In this document: positions 24,405 to 32,318 of the stretch, piece by piece
How positions within the stretch are numbered: the stretch's first letter is position 1
Layout: every line of letters starts with the position of its first letter
Program-made: the position numbers and the translations under genes
The notes under the pieces: model-generated
Told to the model about the DNA's origin: nothing
What the model saw: the letters and a program-made list of their open reading frames with translations, nothing else
Database searches by the model: none
Origin: Caldilineales bacterium
Lineage (GTDB): Bacteria; Chloroflexota; Anaerolineae; Caldilineales; Caldilineaceae
DNA length: 39,630 nucleotides
Assembly: GCA_012271135.1 (NCBI GenBank)
Contig: JAAXGZ010000067.1
Coordinates: 1-39,630, forward strand
Reading direction: 5' to 3'

Positions 24405-26078
24405 ATGCCTGTACCACGAATCGCGGTTAGAGCTGAGGCTCGTCGGCATCTGGGGAACGGCATCCATGCGATAGCCGACCTGCTGTCCCCCACCCTGGGA
24501 CCTGTTGGCGGCGTCGTGGCCAACCAGCCCAACGTCGGCCAAAAGACGGAGCTGCTGAACGATTCCTCGACGGCCGTCCGCCGAATTATTGAAATGGGCG
24601 CCCCGGACACCGATGTCGGCGCCATGTTCATGCGCGGGATGATTTGGCAGGTCGGCCAGGAAATCGGGGACGGCGGCACCGTAGCCGCGATCCTGACCCG
24701 AACCCTCTTCGACGAGAGCCAGCGCCTGATCGCCGCCGGCGAGAGTCCCATCGTCCTGGCCAACGGGATCCGGGCCGCCACCGAGGACGTGGTCGCCTAC
24801 CTGAAGCAGAGCGCCCAGCCTGTGGAGGACGAGAACCAACTGTCCCATGTCGCCAAGGGCATCATCGACGATCCGGATCTGGCCCAGGTCCTGGGCGAAA
24901 TGAGCTACATGCTGGGACCCGAGGCCCATGTCAACGTCCACAAGTTCGTGGCCCCCTACCTCCAGCAGTACTACCACCCCGGAGGCCACTACAAGGCGCA
25001 GATTGCGTCGATGCACTTCTACACCGACAAGGCCAACCGCAAGGCCGTCATGCCCACGGGCCGCATGGCCCTAGTGGACAAGCGGCTCGAGGACCCTGTG
25101 GACATCATCGCCATCCTGCAGGCCGCCCAACAGGCCGGTGCCGAATCCCTGACCATCCTGGCCAACCATTTCAGCGACCAGATCATCGGCATCCTAATGG
25201 CCAACAACCGGCCACCTGACATGGCCGACTTCGACGAGTCCGCCCTGGAAAAGAAGGACACGAAGGCCAAGCAGCAGGGCAAGATCCCCATCTCGGCCGC
25301 GCAGATGAAGTTTGTCGGCGAGGAACGACGCCTGGCCTACCTGGATCTGGAACTGCTGACCGGTTCCACGATTGTGGGCAGCGACATCGCCAAGCCGGTC
25401 GAGGACATCACCGCGGACGACCTAGGCATCATATTCCGCTCCGAAGTGGACCGGGACAGCATGTACGTCCAGGCCGCCCACCAGTTCGGACCCGAGACCC
25501 AGGCACGCGTGCGGGAACTGCAGACCCAACTGGCGGAGATACCGCTCGATCACGACGACTACGAGATGACGGTGCGGCGCGTTTCGGCCCTGACCGGCGG
25601 CGTCGGCCAAATCAAGATCGGCGCGGATGCCAAGGTTGAGCGGGAACTTCTGGCGGAACTGACCAAGCGCGCCGTGACCGTGCTGTCCACCGCCCAACGC
25701 GGGGGCGTGTTGCCGGGCGCAGCAGCCGGCTATACCCATGCCTGCGCCAGCGTCGACCTGGACACCAACCCCGAATGGCGGGCCGGCAAACAGGTCCTGC
25801 TGCGGTCCCTGACGGCACCGCTCGAGCAAATTCTGCGCAATGCATACGTGGAGAACACCAAGGTCTACCTCGAACGCATCTTCGACGCGGGACCGCGCAC
25901 CACATTCGACGCCGTGCAGGGGGAGGTGGTGGATGCCTTTGAACATTCCATCTTCGATGTGGCGGAAACCATGATCAGGGTTCTGCAGACCGCGGTCAGC
26001 AACGCCATCATGGCCATCACCACGGACACGATCGTGTACCACAAGGAACCGGAACAGTCCTTTACCCCCAACGAATAG
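24405..26078 (+). CDS. Divergent GroEL/Hsp60-like chaperonin
   Basis: A 557-aa group I chaperonin homologue of full length (GroEL is about 548 aa) but strongly diverged. The equatorial domain starts with L-S-P-T-L-G-P-V-G-G (GroEL T-L-G-P-K-G). Asp53 in L-L-N-D matches GroEL Asp52. I-G-D89-G-G-T-V-A matches G-D-G-T-T-T-A with Asp87. L-T-G-G-V-G-Q-I-K-I-G-A-D-A matches the second equatorial segment. The residue aligned by eye with catalytic Asp398 is Lys421, so ATP hydrolysis may be impaired. There is no Gly-Gly-Met tail. A co-chaperonin gene is not adjacent. It heads a co-directional block with an Asp-box protein and uronate enzymes. A specialised chaperonin or a scaffold is possible. Confidence 0.85.
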   Translation: MPVPRIAVRAEARRHLGNGIHAIADLLSPTLGPVGGVVANQPNVGQKTELLNDSSTAVRRIIEMGAPDTDVGAMFMRGMIWQVGQEIGDGGTVAAILTRTLFDESQRLIAAGESPIVLANGIRAATEDVVAYLKQSAQPVEDENQLSHVAKGIIDDPDLAQVLGEMSYMLGPEAHVNVHKFVAPYLQQYYHPGGHYKAQIASMHFYTDKANRKAVMPTGRMALVDKRLEDPVDIIAILQAAQQAGAESLTILANHFSDQIIGILMANNRPPDMADFDESALEKKDTKAKQQGKIPISAAQMKFVGEERRLAYLDLELLTGSTIVGSDIAKPVEDITADDLGIIFRSEVDRDSMYVQAAHQFGPETQARVRELQTQLAEIPLDHDDYEMTVRRVSALTGGVGQIKIGADAKVERELLAELTKRAVTVLSTAQRGGVLPGAAAGYTHACASVDLDTNPEWRAGKQVLLRSLTAPLEQILRNAYVENTKVYLERIFDAGPRTTFDAVQGEVVDAFEHSIFDVAETMIRVLQTAVSNAIMAITTDTIVYHKEPEQSFTPNE

Positions 26079-26126
26079 TCCGTCGGGGACGCCGGAGCCA
26101 TTCCAAAAAGGGACCACAACATCGCC

Positions 26127-26984
26127 ATGAGCATCATTCTTTCCCTGTCCGAGGCGCACGCGGGCTTTTTCGCCGCCGGTCCCCAAGGCATGTTCAGCGT
26201 GGGAGCCGAAGGGGACCTGACGGAAGTCATCCAGCCGGAGAGCCATCTGTATGCCACGGACAGCCTGGACGATCGGGTACTGGTGGGCGGTGCTCCGCAC
26301 GGAGTTGCCTTCAGCCGGGACGGCGGGCAGACCTGGCAGGCCGCCTGGATGGACTTCGTGGACAGTCCGGTGGTGGCCATTGCCGCGGCACCGGACGTGG
26401 CCGATTCCCACATCGTGCTCGCAGGCACCGAGGACAAGGGCATCCTGCGCTCTGCCAATCGCGGCGAGGGGTTTTACGTGTGCAACTACGGCCTGCGCAG
26501 CCTCGCCGTCCTGCACATTTGCTGGGCTCCGCCCTGGCCGCGGGATGCCTGGCCCCGCTGGCGGCTGGCCTTCGCCGGCACGGATGAGGGCTTCTACCGC
26601 TCGCCGGCTGCAGGGCGCGGCTGGAAGCGCTGCGAGGATGCCGAGGGCGCGTTCCAGGTAGCCGCCGTGGACAGTCGCTTCCACACCACCCACATCGTGC
26701 TGGCCGGCACGGAAACCGACGGGCTTTGGTTCTCGGACGATCAGGGCCGCCGCTTCCGCCGCCTTGACAACACCCCCGAACAGATCAACGCGCTGACGGC
26801 CCTGGCTGGAGGCGGCTTTGTCATGAGCGATGCCGAAACCCTGTGGCATTCCCCCGATGGCCTGAACTGGGCGCCGCTACGGGGCGAGGAACCCTGCCTG
26901 GTTCTGCAGGAAGCCGCCGGCAAGGTCTGGGCCGGCAGCCAGGACGGCTTGCGGCAGGTCAATCTCAACGGAATGTCGGCATGA
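26127..26984 (+). CDS. Asp-box (BNR) repeat beta-propeller protein
   Basis: A 285-aa protein built of repeats resembling sialidase/Vps10 Asp-boxes. The clearest is F-S-R-D-G-G-Q-T-W; weaker copies are L-R-S-A-N-R-G-E-G-F, F-Y-R-S-P-A-A-G-R-G-W, W-F-S-D-D-Q-G-R-R-F and W-H-S-P-D-G-L-N-W. Each is preceded by a V-L-A-G-T or F-A-G-T strand, which fits a five- to six-bladed propeller. No signal peptide or membrane segment is seen, so it is probably cytoplasmic. It starts 48 bp after the chaperonin-like gene and its stop overlaps the next start by ATGA. Catalytic sialidase residues are not evident, so a binding or assembly role is more likely than glycosidase activity. Confidence 0.75.
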   Translation: MSIILSLSEAHAGFFAAGPQGMFSVGAEGDLTEVIQPESHLYATDSLDDRVLVGGAPHGVAFSRDGGQTWQAAWMDFVDSPVVAIAAAPDVADSHIVLAGTEDKGILRSANRGEGFYVCNYGLRSLAVLHICWAPPWPRDAWPRWRLAFAGTDEGFYRSPAAGRGWKRCEDAEGAFQVAAVDSRFHTTHIVLAGTETDGLWFSDDQGRRFRRLDNTPEQINALTALAGGGFVMSDAETLWHSPDGLNWAPLRGEEPCLVLQEAAGKVWAGSQDGLRQVNLNGMSA

Positions 26985-27796
26985 CCAATCCCTTCTCCCT
27001 CGAAGGCAGGACCGCCGTCGTAACAGGCGGCACCGGCGTCCTGGGTGGAGCCATGGCACGGGGTTTGGCCGCGGCCGGAGCCCGCGTGGGCATCCTGGGC
27101 CGCCGCGCCGTCCGTGCCGCAGAAGTGGCCGGGGAGATCGAGGGGGCAGGCGGATCCGCATTCGCGATTCCGGCCGACGTTCTGGACCGTGACTCGCTGC
27201 TCCGGGCCCGCGCGGAGACGTTGAGCCGGGGCGGCACGGTCGACATCCTGGTCAACGCAGCCGGCGGCAACGTGCCCGAAGCCACCGTCTTCGGCGACAT
27301 TTCGTTCTTCGGGCTGTCGCGGGAGGCCTTTGATCAGGTGGTGGGGCTCAACCTGACCGGCACCCTTCTGCCCACCCAGATATTCTCCGAACCCATGGCC
27401 GGCCAGGGACGGGGATCCATCATCAACATCTCGTCCATGGCAGCTCAGCAGCCGCTGACCCGGGTCATGGGCTACGCCGCAGCCAAGGCGGCCATCGACA
27501 ACTTCACCCGATGGCTGAGTGTGGAACTCGCCCTCAACCACGCGCCGGGCGTCCGCGTGAATGCGATTGCACCCGGCTTCTTCGTGGGCGAGCAGAACCG
27601 CGCCCTGCTCATGGAGCCGGACGGTTCGCTAACGGCCCGCGGCCGACAAATCGTCGACCACACCCCGATGGGCAGATTCGGGGAACCGGACGAACTGGCC
27701 GGCATCGCGGTGTGGCTGGCCGGCGACGGCAGCCGCTTCGTGACGGGTACCGTAATCCCGGTTGATGGCGGCTTCTCCGCCTATTCGGGAGTCTGA
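26981..27796 (+). CDS. SDR oxidoreductase, probable D-mannonate oxidoreductase (fructuronate reductase)
   Basis: A 271-aa classical short-chain dehydrogenase. The cofactor motif is T15-G-G-T-G-V-L-G22, followed by G-G-A-M-A and V-G-I-L-G-R-R. N-A-A-G-G is at 92-96, the catalytic Ser is at 151/152 in I-S-S-M-A-A, and Tyr165/Lys169 is in Y-A-A-A-K. The G-G-T-G-V-L-G-G-A-M start and length resemble the SDR-type D-mannonate oxidoreductases (YjmF/UxuB-like) that reduce D-fructuronate to D-mannonate. The neighbouring tagaturonate epimerase, which would supply fructuronate, supports this. The ATG at 26981 overlaps the preceding stop (ATGA). The same fold could act on a related keto-uronate. Confidence 0.88.
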   Translation: MTNPFSLEGRTAVVTGGTGVLGGAMARGLAAAGARVGILGRRAVRAAEVAGEIEGAGGSAFAIPADVLDRDSLLRARAETLSRGGTVDILVNAAGGNVPEATVFGDISFFGLSREAFDQVVGLNLTGTLLPTQIFSEPMAGQGRGSIINISSMAAQQPLTRVMGYAAAKAAIDNFTRWLSVELALNHAPGVRVNAIAPGFFVGEQNRALLMEPDGSLTARGRQIVDHTPMGRFGEPDELAGIAVWLAGDGSRFVTGTVIPVDGGFSAYSGV

Positions 27797-27906
27797 TCAC
27801 CAGCCTGTCCGCACGGTGTCGGCGCCGGTGCGCACCCACCCGGCGGGGCCAGCACACGCCGGCGCGCCTCGCTTCAAAGCCGCCCAAGCGGCCGGAGAAT
27901 GGTCAT

Positions 27907-29445
27907 ATGACATTCGCATCCGCCTCGACCGAGGTCCTGTGTTCCTGGCTGGCCGAAGCGACATCGCTCGACATCCATGCCGCCTCGGTCACCATCGACG
28001 GTAACGACCTGTTCTTTGTCGGGCGCCGCGGAGTGGACCTGGTGGCCGGGCAGACCCATGCCCTGGACTCCGCTCCGATCCTGCGGGGCCAGACACAGGC
28101 CGCGACCGCACCGGATGCCGGAGACTGCCAACTGACCTTGGGAGAGGCCGACCCCGCGAATGCCGCGGCCCTCAGAGCCAGGCTGGCATGGCTCAGTCCC
28201 ATGCCGTGCCAACTGGCGAAGTCGGCGGGAACCGGGGATCGGCTGGGCATTGCCACACCGGGGCACATCGGCGCCTTCGAGGCCGTCGCCCGAACGGATG
28301 CGGACGGCCACACGGTCCACCCTCTCTTCCCCATCCTGGCCCAGCAGTCCATCCGCGAAAACGACCGAACCGGCCGCACGCCGCAGGAAGTCGTTGACGA
28401 TGCCATGTGGGGTGTCCTGCAGTGCGGCTGGCAACACGGCTACGGCGCCGACGCGGACCATCTCAAGGAACCGGCGGACATTGATGTCTGCCATGCGGCC
28501 GGGTTCACCTTCTTCACGATTGATCCGGGCGATCGCGTGGACGACGAGGCCAATACCTGCGACATGGCCACCGTCCAGCACAAGGTTGCCGCCTTGGACT
28601 GGACCGTCCTGGATAGCTCGCCGGCGGACCTGTGCCGGCGCATGGTGGGTCTGAGCCTGGACCTGGGCGACCGATCGGTGACTCTGAGCGAAGAGGATGT
28701 CCTGCGCGCCGCCGGCAAGTACGGGCCCTCGCTGTCCCACACGGTTCGGATGGCGCGCCATCTGGCCGATCTGTGCGGCGACGCGCCCTACGACCTCGAA
28801 ATGAGCGTCGACGAGACGGCCACCATCACGTCACTGACGGAACACATATATATAGGCGCGGAACTGCAGCGGCTGGACGTGCCCGTGGTCAGCCTAGCGC
28901 CCCGCTACACCGGGATGTTTGAGAAGGGTGTGGACTTCATCGGGGACCTGGACGAGTTCGCCCGCTCCTGGGCGGATCACATCGCGGTGGCGCGGCACTT
29001 CGGCCCGTACAAGCTGAGCCTGCACTCCGGCTCGGACAAGTTCAGTGTCTACCCCATTGCCGCCGAACTGGGCGGCGACCTGATTCATCTCAAGACCGCC
29101 GGCACCAGCTACCTGGAAGCCGTGCGCACGATCGGCCACCTGGACCCGGACCTGATGCGCAGCATCCTGGCCTTCGCGGTGGCTCGGTACCCGGAGGATC
29201 GCCAGGCCTACCACGTGTCGGCCGAACTCGACCGCATGGACCCGTGGCAGACCATGGCGGACCGCGACCTGCCCTCGGTGCTCAACGACTTCCATACCCG
29301 GCAGGTGCTGCATGTGACCTTTGGCTCGGTCCTCAACGATCCGGAACTGCGACCGCCCTTCATGGCGACTCTCAGGTCCGGCGCGGCCAAGTACAATGAA
29401 CTGCTAATCGCTCACTTCATCAAGCATCTGCAGCCGTTTGTCTGA
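27907..29445 (+). CDS. uxaE: Tagaturonate epimerase UxaE-like
   Basis: A 512-aa protein that I recognise as the tagaturonate/fructuronate epimerase family (UxaE, characterised from Thermotoga). It would interconvert D-tagaturonate and D-fructuronate, linking galacturonate to the fructuronate-mannonate route in the cytoplasm. Family-like segments are W-Q-H-G-Y-G-A-D-A-D-H-L-K, F-F-T-I-D-P-G-D, L-E-M-S-V-D-E-T, Y-K-L-S-L-H-S-G-S-D-K-F and L-H-V-T-F-G-S-V-L. The acidic and histidine residues in them are candidate metal ligands. A GGAG-type ribosome-binding site lies just before the ATG. It follows the SDR by 110 bp, a spacer with no clear terminator, and is followed by further sugar-acid genes. 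Confidence 0.88.
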   Translation: MTFASASTEVLCSWLAEATSLDIHAASVTIDGNDLFFVGRRGVDLVAGQTHALDSAPILRGQTQAATAPDAGDCQLTLGEADPANAAALRARLAWLSPMPCQLAKSAGTGDRLGIATPGHIGAFEAVARTDADGHTVHPLFPILAQQSIRENDRTGRTPQEVVDDAMWGVLQCGWQHGYGADADHLKEPADIDVCHAAGFTFFTIDPGDRVDDEANTCDMATVQHKVAALDWTVLDSSPADLCRRMVGLSLDLGDRSVTLSEEDVLRAAGKYGPSLSHTVRMARHLADLCGDAPYDLEMSVDETATITSLTEHIYIGAELQRLDVPVVSLAPRYTGMFEKGVDFIGDLDEFARSWADHIAVARHFGPYKLSLHSGSDKFSVYPIAAELGGDLIHLKTAGTSYLEAVRTIGHLDPDLMRSILAFAVARYPEDRQAYHVSAELDRMDPWQTMADRDLPSVLNDFHTRQVLHVTFGSVLNDPELRPPFMATLRSGAAKYNELLIAHFIKHLQPFV

Positions 29446-29503
29446 TCGGCGCGCCGGACGCACGTCCCTCCGAACCGGCTTCGCCCCTACCGCTTCCAGC
29501 CCC

Positions 29504-30490
29504 ATGCCGCATTCCGACGAGACCTTTCTGATCACCGGCTCCTTCGGGTGCATCGGCGCCTGGGTACTGCGCACGCTGGTGCGGGACGGCGCGCGCGTCG
29601 TTGCCACCGACCTCAGCGACGATCCGGTGCGGCCGGCCCTGGTCATGAGCGAGGAGGAACTCGCCGCGGTCGAATTCCGGAAGCTGGACGTCACGGACCG
29701 GGACGCCGTCGTCCGCATGGTGGCCGAATCGGGCGCCACCCACGTCATCCACCTGGCCGGCCTGCAGGTTCCGTTCTGCCGCGCCAATCCGACCCTGGGC
29801 GCCATGGTCAACGTGGTGGGCACGGTCAACATCTGTGAGGCGGTCAAGGAGGCCGGCGATCGGATCCGGGGCTTCAGCTACGCCAGTTCCCAAGCCGTCT
29901 TCGGTGTTCCGGAACTCTATCCGAGTCCGGTGCCGGACAGCGCCCGTCTCGTACCAGACACGCTGTACGGTGTCTACAAGCAGGCCAACGAGGGCACGCT
30001 GCGCGTCTACTGGGAGGAGTACGGTGTATCCAGTGTCGGCCTGCGACCCTATATCGTCTACGGGGTGGCGCGCGATCAGGGCATGACGTCCGACATCGCC
30101 AAGGCCATCCTGGCCGCGGTGGCGGGACGGCCCTACACGCTGCGCTTCGACGGACCGGTGGCCCTACAGCTGGCCGCCGACACCGCCCGGATCTTCATCG
30201 CGTGCGCGCGCAGCGGTCATCGGGGAGCGGCAGCCTGCAACCTGCGCAACGATGTCGTCACCGTGCAGGAGTTTGTCACCGAGCTGCGGCGCCAGTTTCC
30301 GGCGGCCGACCTGTCGTGGACGGACAACAGCCCCCTCCCGTTTCCGTACGACATGGACGCCTCGGGCCTGCGCTCCATATTGGGCACGGTCCCGCACACG
30401 CCCCTGCCGCAGGGCATCGCCGACACGGCCGCCCACTTCGGGGAACTGCTGGCCGACAGCCGAATCGATCTGGGACAACTGGACGGCTGA
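29504..30490 (+). CDS. Extended SDR, NAD-dependent epimerase/dehydratase family
   Basis: A 328-aa extended short-chain dehydrogenase. The cofactor motif is T11-G-S-F-G-C-I-G18, an acidic residue follows the second strand (V-V-A-T-D-L), and the catalytic pair is Tyr155/Lys159 in L-Y-G-V-Y-K with a serine in Y-A-S-S-Q. The C-terminal half has the substrate-domain pattern L-R-P-Y-I-V-Y-G and a D-x-A-R-I-F segment. It resembles UDP-glucose 4-epimerase relatives. In this uronate cluster a role as sugar-acid or aldose dehydrogenase (for example uronate dehydrogenase-like) is attractive, but the sequence does not settle it. The ATG at 29504 begins directly with the first strand; an upstream in-frame ATG adds only non-conserved residues. 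Confidence 0.85.
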   Translation: MPHSDETFLITGSFGCIGAWVLRTLVRDGARVVATDLSDDPVRPALVMSEEELAAVEFRKLDVTDRDAVVRMVAESGATHVIHLAGLQVPFCRANPTLGAMVNVVGTVNICEAVKEAGDRIRGFSYASSQAVFGVPELYPSPVPDSARLVPDTLYGVYKQANEGTLRVYWEEYGVSSVGLRPYIVYGVARDQGMTSDIAKAILAAVAGRPYTLRFDGPVALQLAADTARIFIACARSGHRGAAACNLRNDVVTVQEFVTELRRQFPAADLSWTDNSPLPFPYDMDASGLRSILGTVPHTPLPQGIADTAAHFGELLADSRIDLGQLDG

Positions 30491-30520
30491 GCCACGGGCC
30501 GGACGGACAGACACCCGCTC

Positions 30521-32299
30521 ATGAGCGTGCGCCACACCAAGATCGTCTGCACCCTCGGCCCGGCATCCTCGGGTCGGGCTGTCCTGGCCGACATGATCCG
30601 ATCCGGGATGGATGTGGCGCGGGTCAACATGAGCCACGGCACCCACACATCCCATGCCCGCACCATCCGGCTTGTGCGCAGCCTGGCGGAACAGTTGGGG
30701 CGCACTGTCGGCATCATGGCCGACCTCCAAGGCCCCAAGCTCCGCACCGGCATCATGCAGACCGGCGGGGTCGATTTGAAGGCAGGCGCCTCCATCACCT
30801 TGGACCTGAGCCGCGAGCCCGGTACCGAAAGCCGGATCCCGATCCAGGCCGAGGAATTCTTTCGCATGGTGGCCAGAGGCGACCACTTCGTGATCGACGA
30901 CGGGCTGCTGGAGCTGGCCGTCCTCGACATCACCGGAAGCAGGATCCGGGCCGAGGTTATCCACGGCGGCCTGCTCAGGGACAACAAGGGCATCAACCTG
31001 CTCAACGACCGGGCCGCCGTCTCCCCCCTGACGGACAAGGACCGCGTGGACCTGGAATTCGCGGTGCAGCAGGAGGCGGACTGGATCGCGCTCAGTTTTG
31101 TGCAGGGCCCCGAGAACGTGGCCGAAGTCAAGGGCCTGATGTACGGCCTGCTGCCCACAGGGGCCATGCCGATCCCGGTCATGTCCAAGATCGAGAAACC
31201 CGGCGCCGTGACGGCAATCGACGACATCATGGCGCAGTCGGACGGCATCATGGTAGCCCGAGGCGATCTGGGCATCGAAACCGGTCCGGAACGGGTACCG
31301 CTCATTCAGAAGGATCTAATCCGCCGCTGCAATCTGGCGGGCATGCCGGTCGTCACGGCCACGCAGATGCTGGAATCGATGATGCACAATCCGAGACCGT
31401 CCCGCGCCGAGGCCAGCGATGTGGCAAACGCGGTGATCGACGGCACGGACTGCATCATGTTGTCCGGCGAAACCGCCATGGGCCGCGACCCGGCGCACGT
31501 AATTCGTACCATGGCCTCCATCGTGACGGCCGTCGAGAACGAGTTCGCCACCCCGCCACTTCGGTCCAGAAGCGATTCGGACGATCCCGCGGAAGGCATT
31601 GCCGATTCCGTTGCCAAGTCCACGGTCCACTTGGTGGATGCCGTAGGCGCCTCCGCCATCCTGACCCCCACGGCCTCCGGCGGCACGGCCAAGAACCTGT
31701 CCCGCTTCCGCCCGTCCGTGCCGATCGTCGCCCTCACGCCCAACCCGCGGGTGCGCAGCATGCTGACGGTCCACCATGGCATCCAAAGCCTGCCGGCCGA
31801 GGATCACGACACATCGGACGAGGTGATCCAGGATGCCATCGACCGCGCCCTGGATTCCGGCCTCGTACAGGAAGGGGACCGGGTCGTGATCACCGCGGGC
31901 ACGGTCATCGGCCAGTCCGGCATGACCAACATGATCACCGTCAGGAGCGCCAGCCGCCCCTTGTTCAAGGGTGTCGGCCAAGGCAGCAAGCGGGTCATGG
32001 GCTCTTGTGTCCAGCTGGCGGAGATCCTGCAAAACGGAATCATCGATCCGCAGGACTGCATCCTGGTGGCGCCCAAGTTCACACCGGAGTGCATCGAGTT
32101 CGCGAGCCGCAGCCTGGGCCTGATCACGGGCTGCAGCGCAGAGACCGTCGCGGCCATGCTGCCGGAAGGATGTACGCACGACTGGCTGGCCATCTACGGT
32201 GCGGTGGGCGATTTCTCCCGGGTTGCGGAATGCCGGACCTTGATCATGGACACGATTACCGGCCGGGTGTTCGACCTGGCCCAGGTCCGGAACATTTGA
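30521..32299 (+). CDS. pyk: Pyruvate kinase with C-terminal extra domain
   Basis: A 592-aa pyruvate kinase converting phosphoenolpyruvate and ADP to pyruvate and ATP. N-terminal T-K-I-V-C-T-L-G-P-A-S, R-V-N-M-S-H-G, D-L-Q-G-P-K-L-R, the active-site Lys223 in M-S-K-I-E-K-P, and G-I-M-V-A-R-G-D-L-G-I-E are all intact, as is T-A-T-Q-M-L-E-S-M with the catalytic threonine. A standard enzyme is about 475 aa. Here residues from about 484 onward form an added domain resembling the phosphohistidine-type PEP-utilising domain of Bacillus-like pyruvate kinases, with a partly kept T-H-x-x-x-A-x-x-G loop. Its place in the uronate cluster fits flux to pyruvate from that route (inference). Confidence 0.93.
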   Translation: MSVRHTKIVCTLGPASSGRAVLADMIRSGMDVARVNMSHGTHTSHARTIRLVRSLAEQLGRTVGIMADLQGPKLRTGIMQTGGVDLKAGASITLDLSREPGTESRIPIQAEEFFRMVARGDHFVIDDGLLELAVLDITGSRIRAEVIHGGLLRDNKGINLLNDRAAVSPLTDKDRVDLEFAVQQEADWIALSFVQGPENVAEVKGLMYGLLPTGAMPIPVMSKIEKPGAVTAIDDIMAQSDGIMVARGDLGIETGPERVPLIQKDLIRRCNLAGMPVVTATQMLESMMHNPRPSRAEASDVANAVIDGTDCIMLSGETAMGRDPAHVIRTMASIVTAVENEFATPPLRSRSDSDDPAEGIADSVAKSTVHLVDAVGASAILTPTASGGTAKNLSRFRPSVPIVALTPNPRVRSMLTVHHGIQSLPAEDHDTSDEVIQDAIDRALDSGLVQEGDRVVITAGTVIGQSGMTNMITVRSASRPLFKGVGQGSKRVMGSCVQLAEILQNGIIDPQDCILVAPKFTPECIEFASRSLGLITGCSAETVAAMLPEGCTHDWLAIYGAVGDFSRVAECRTLIMDTITGRVFDLAQVRNI

Positions 32300-32318
32300 G
32301 GGCTGCGCGTGCCGGCCC

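Noticed and set aside
28840-28860. TATATATA stretch resembling a promoter
   Set aside because: It encodes H-I-Y-I within the intact uxaE frame, and no suitable -35 element was noticed.
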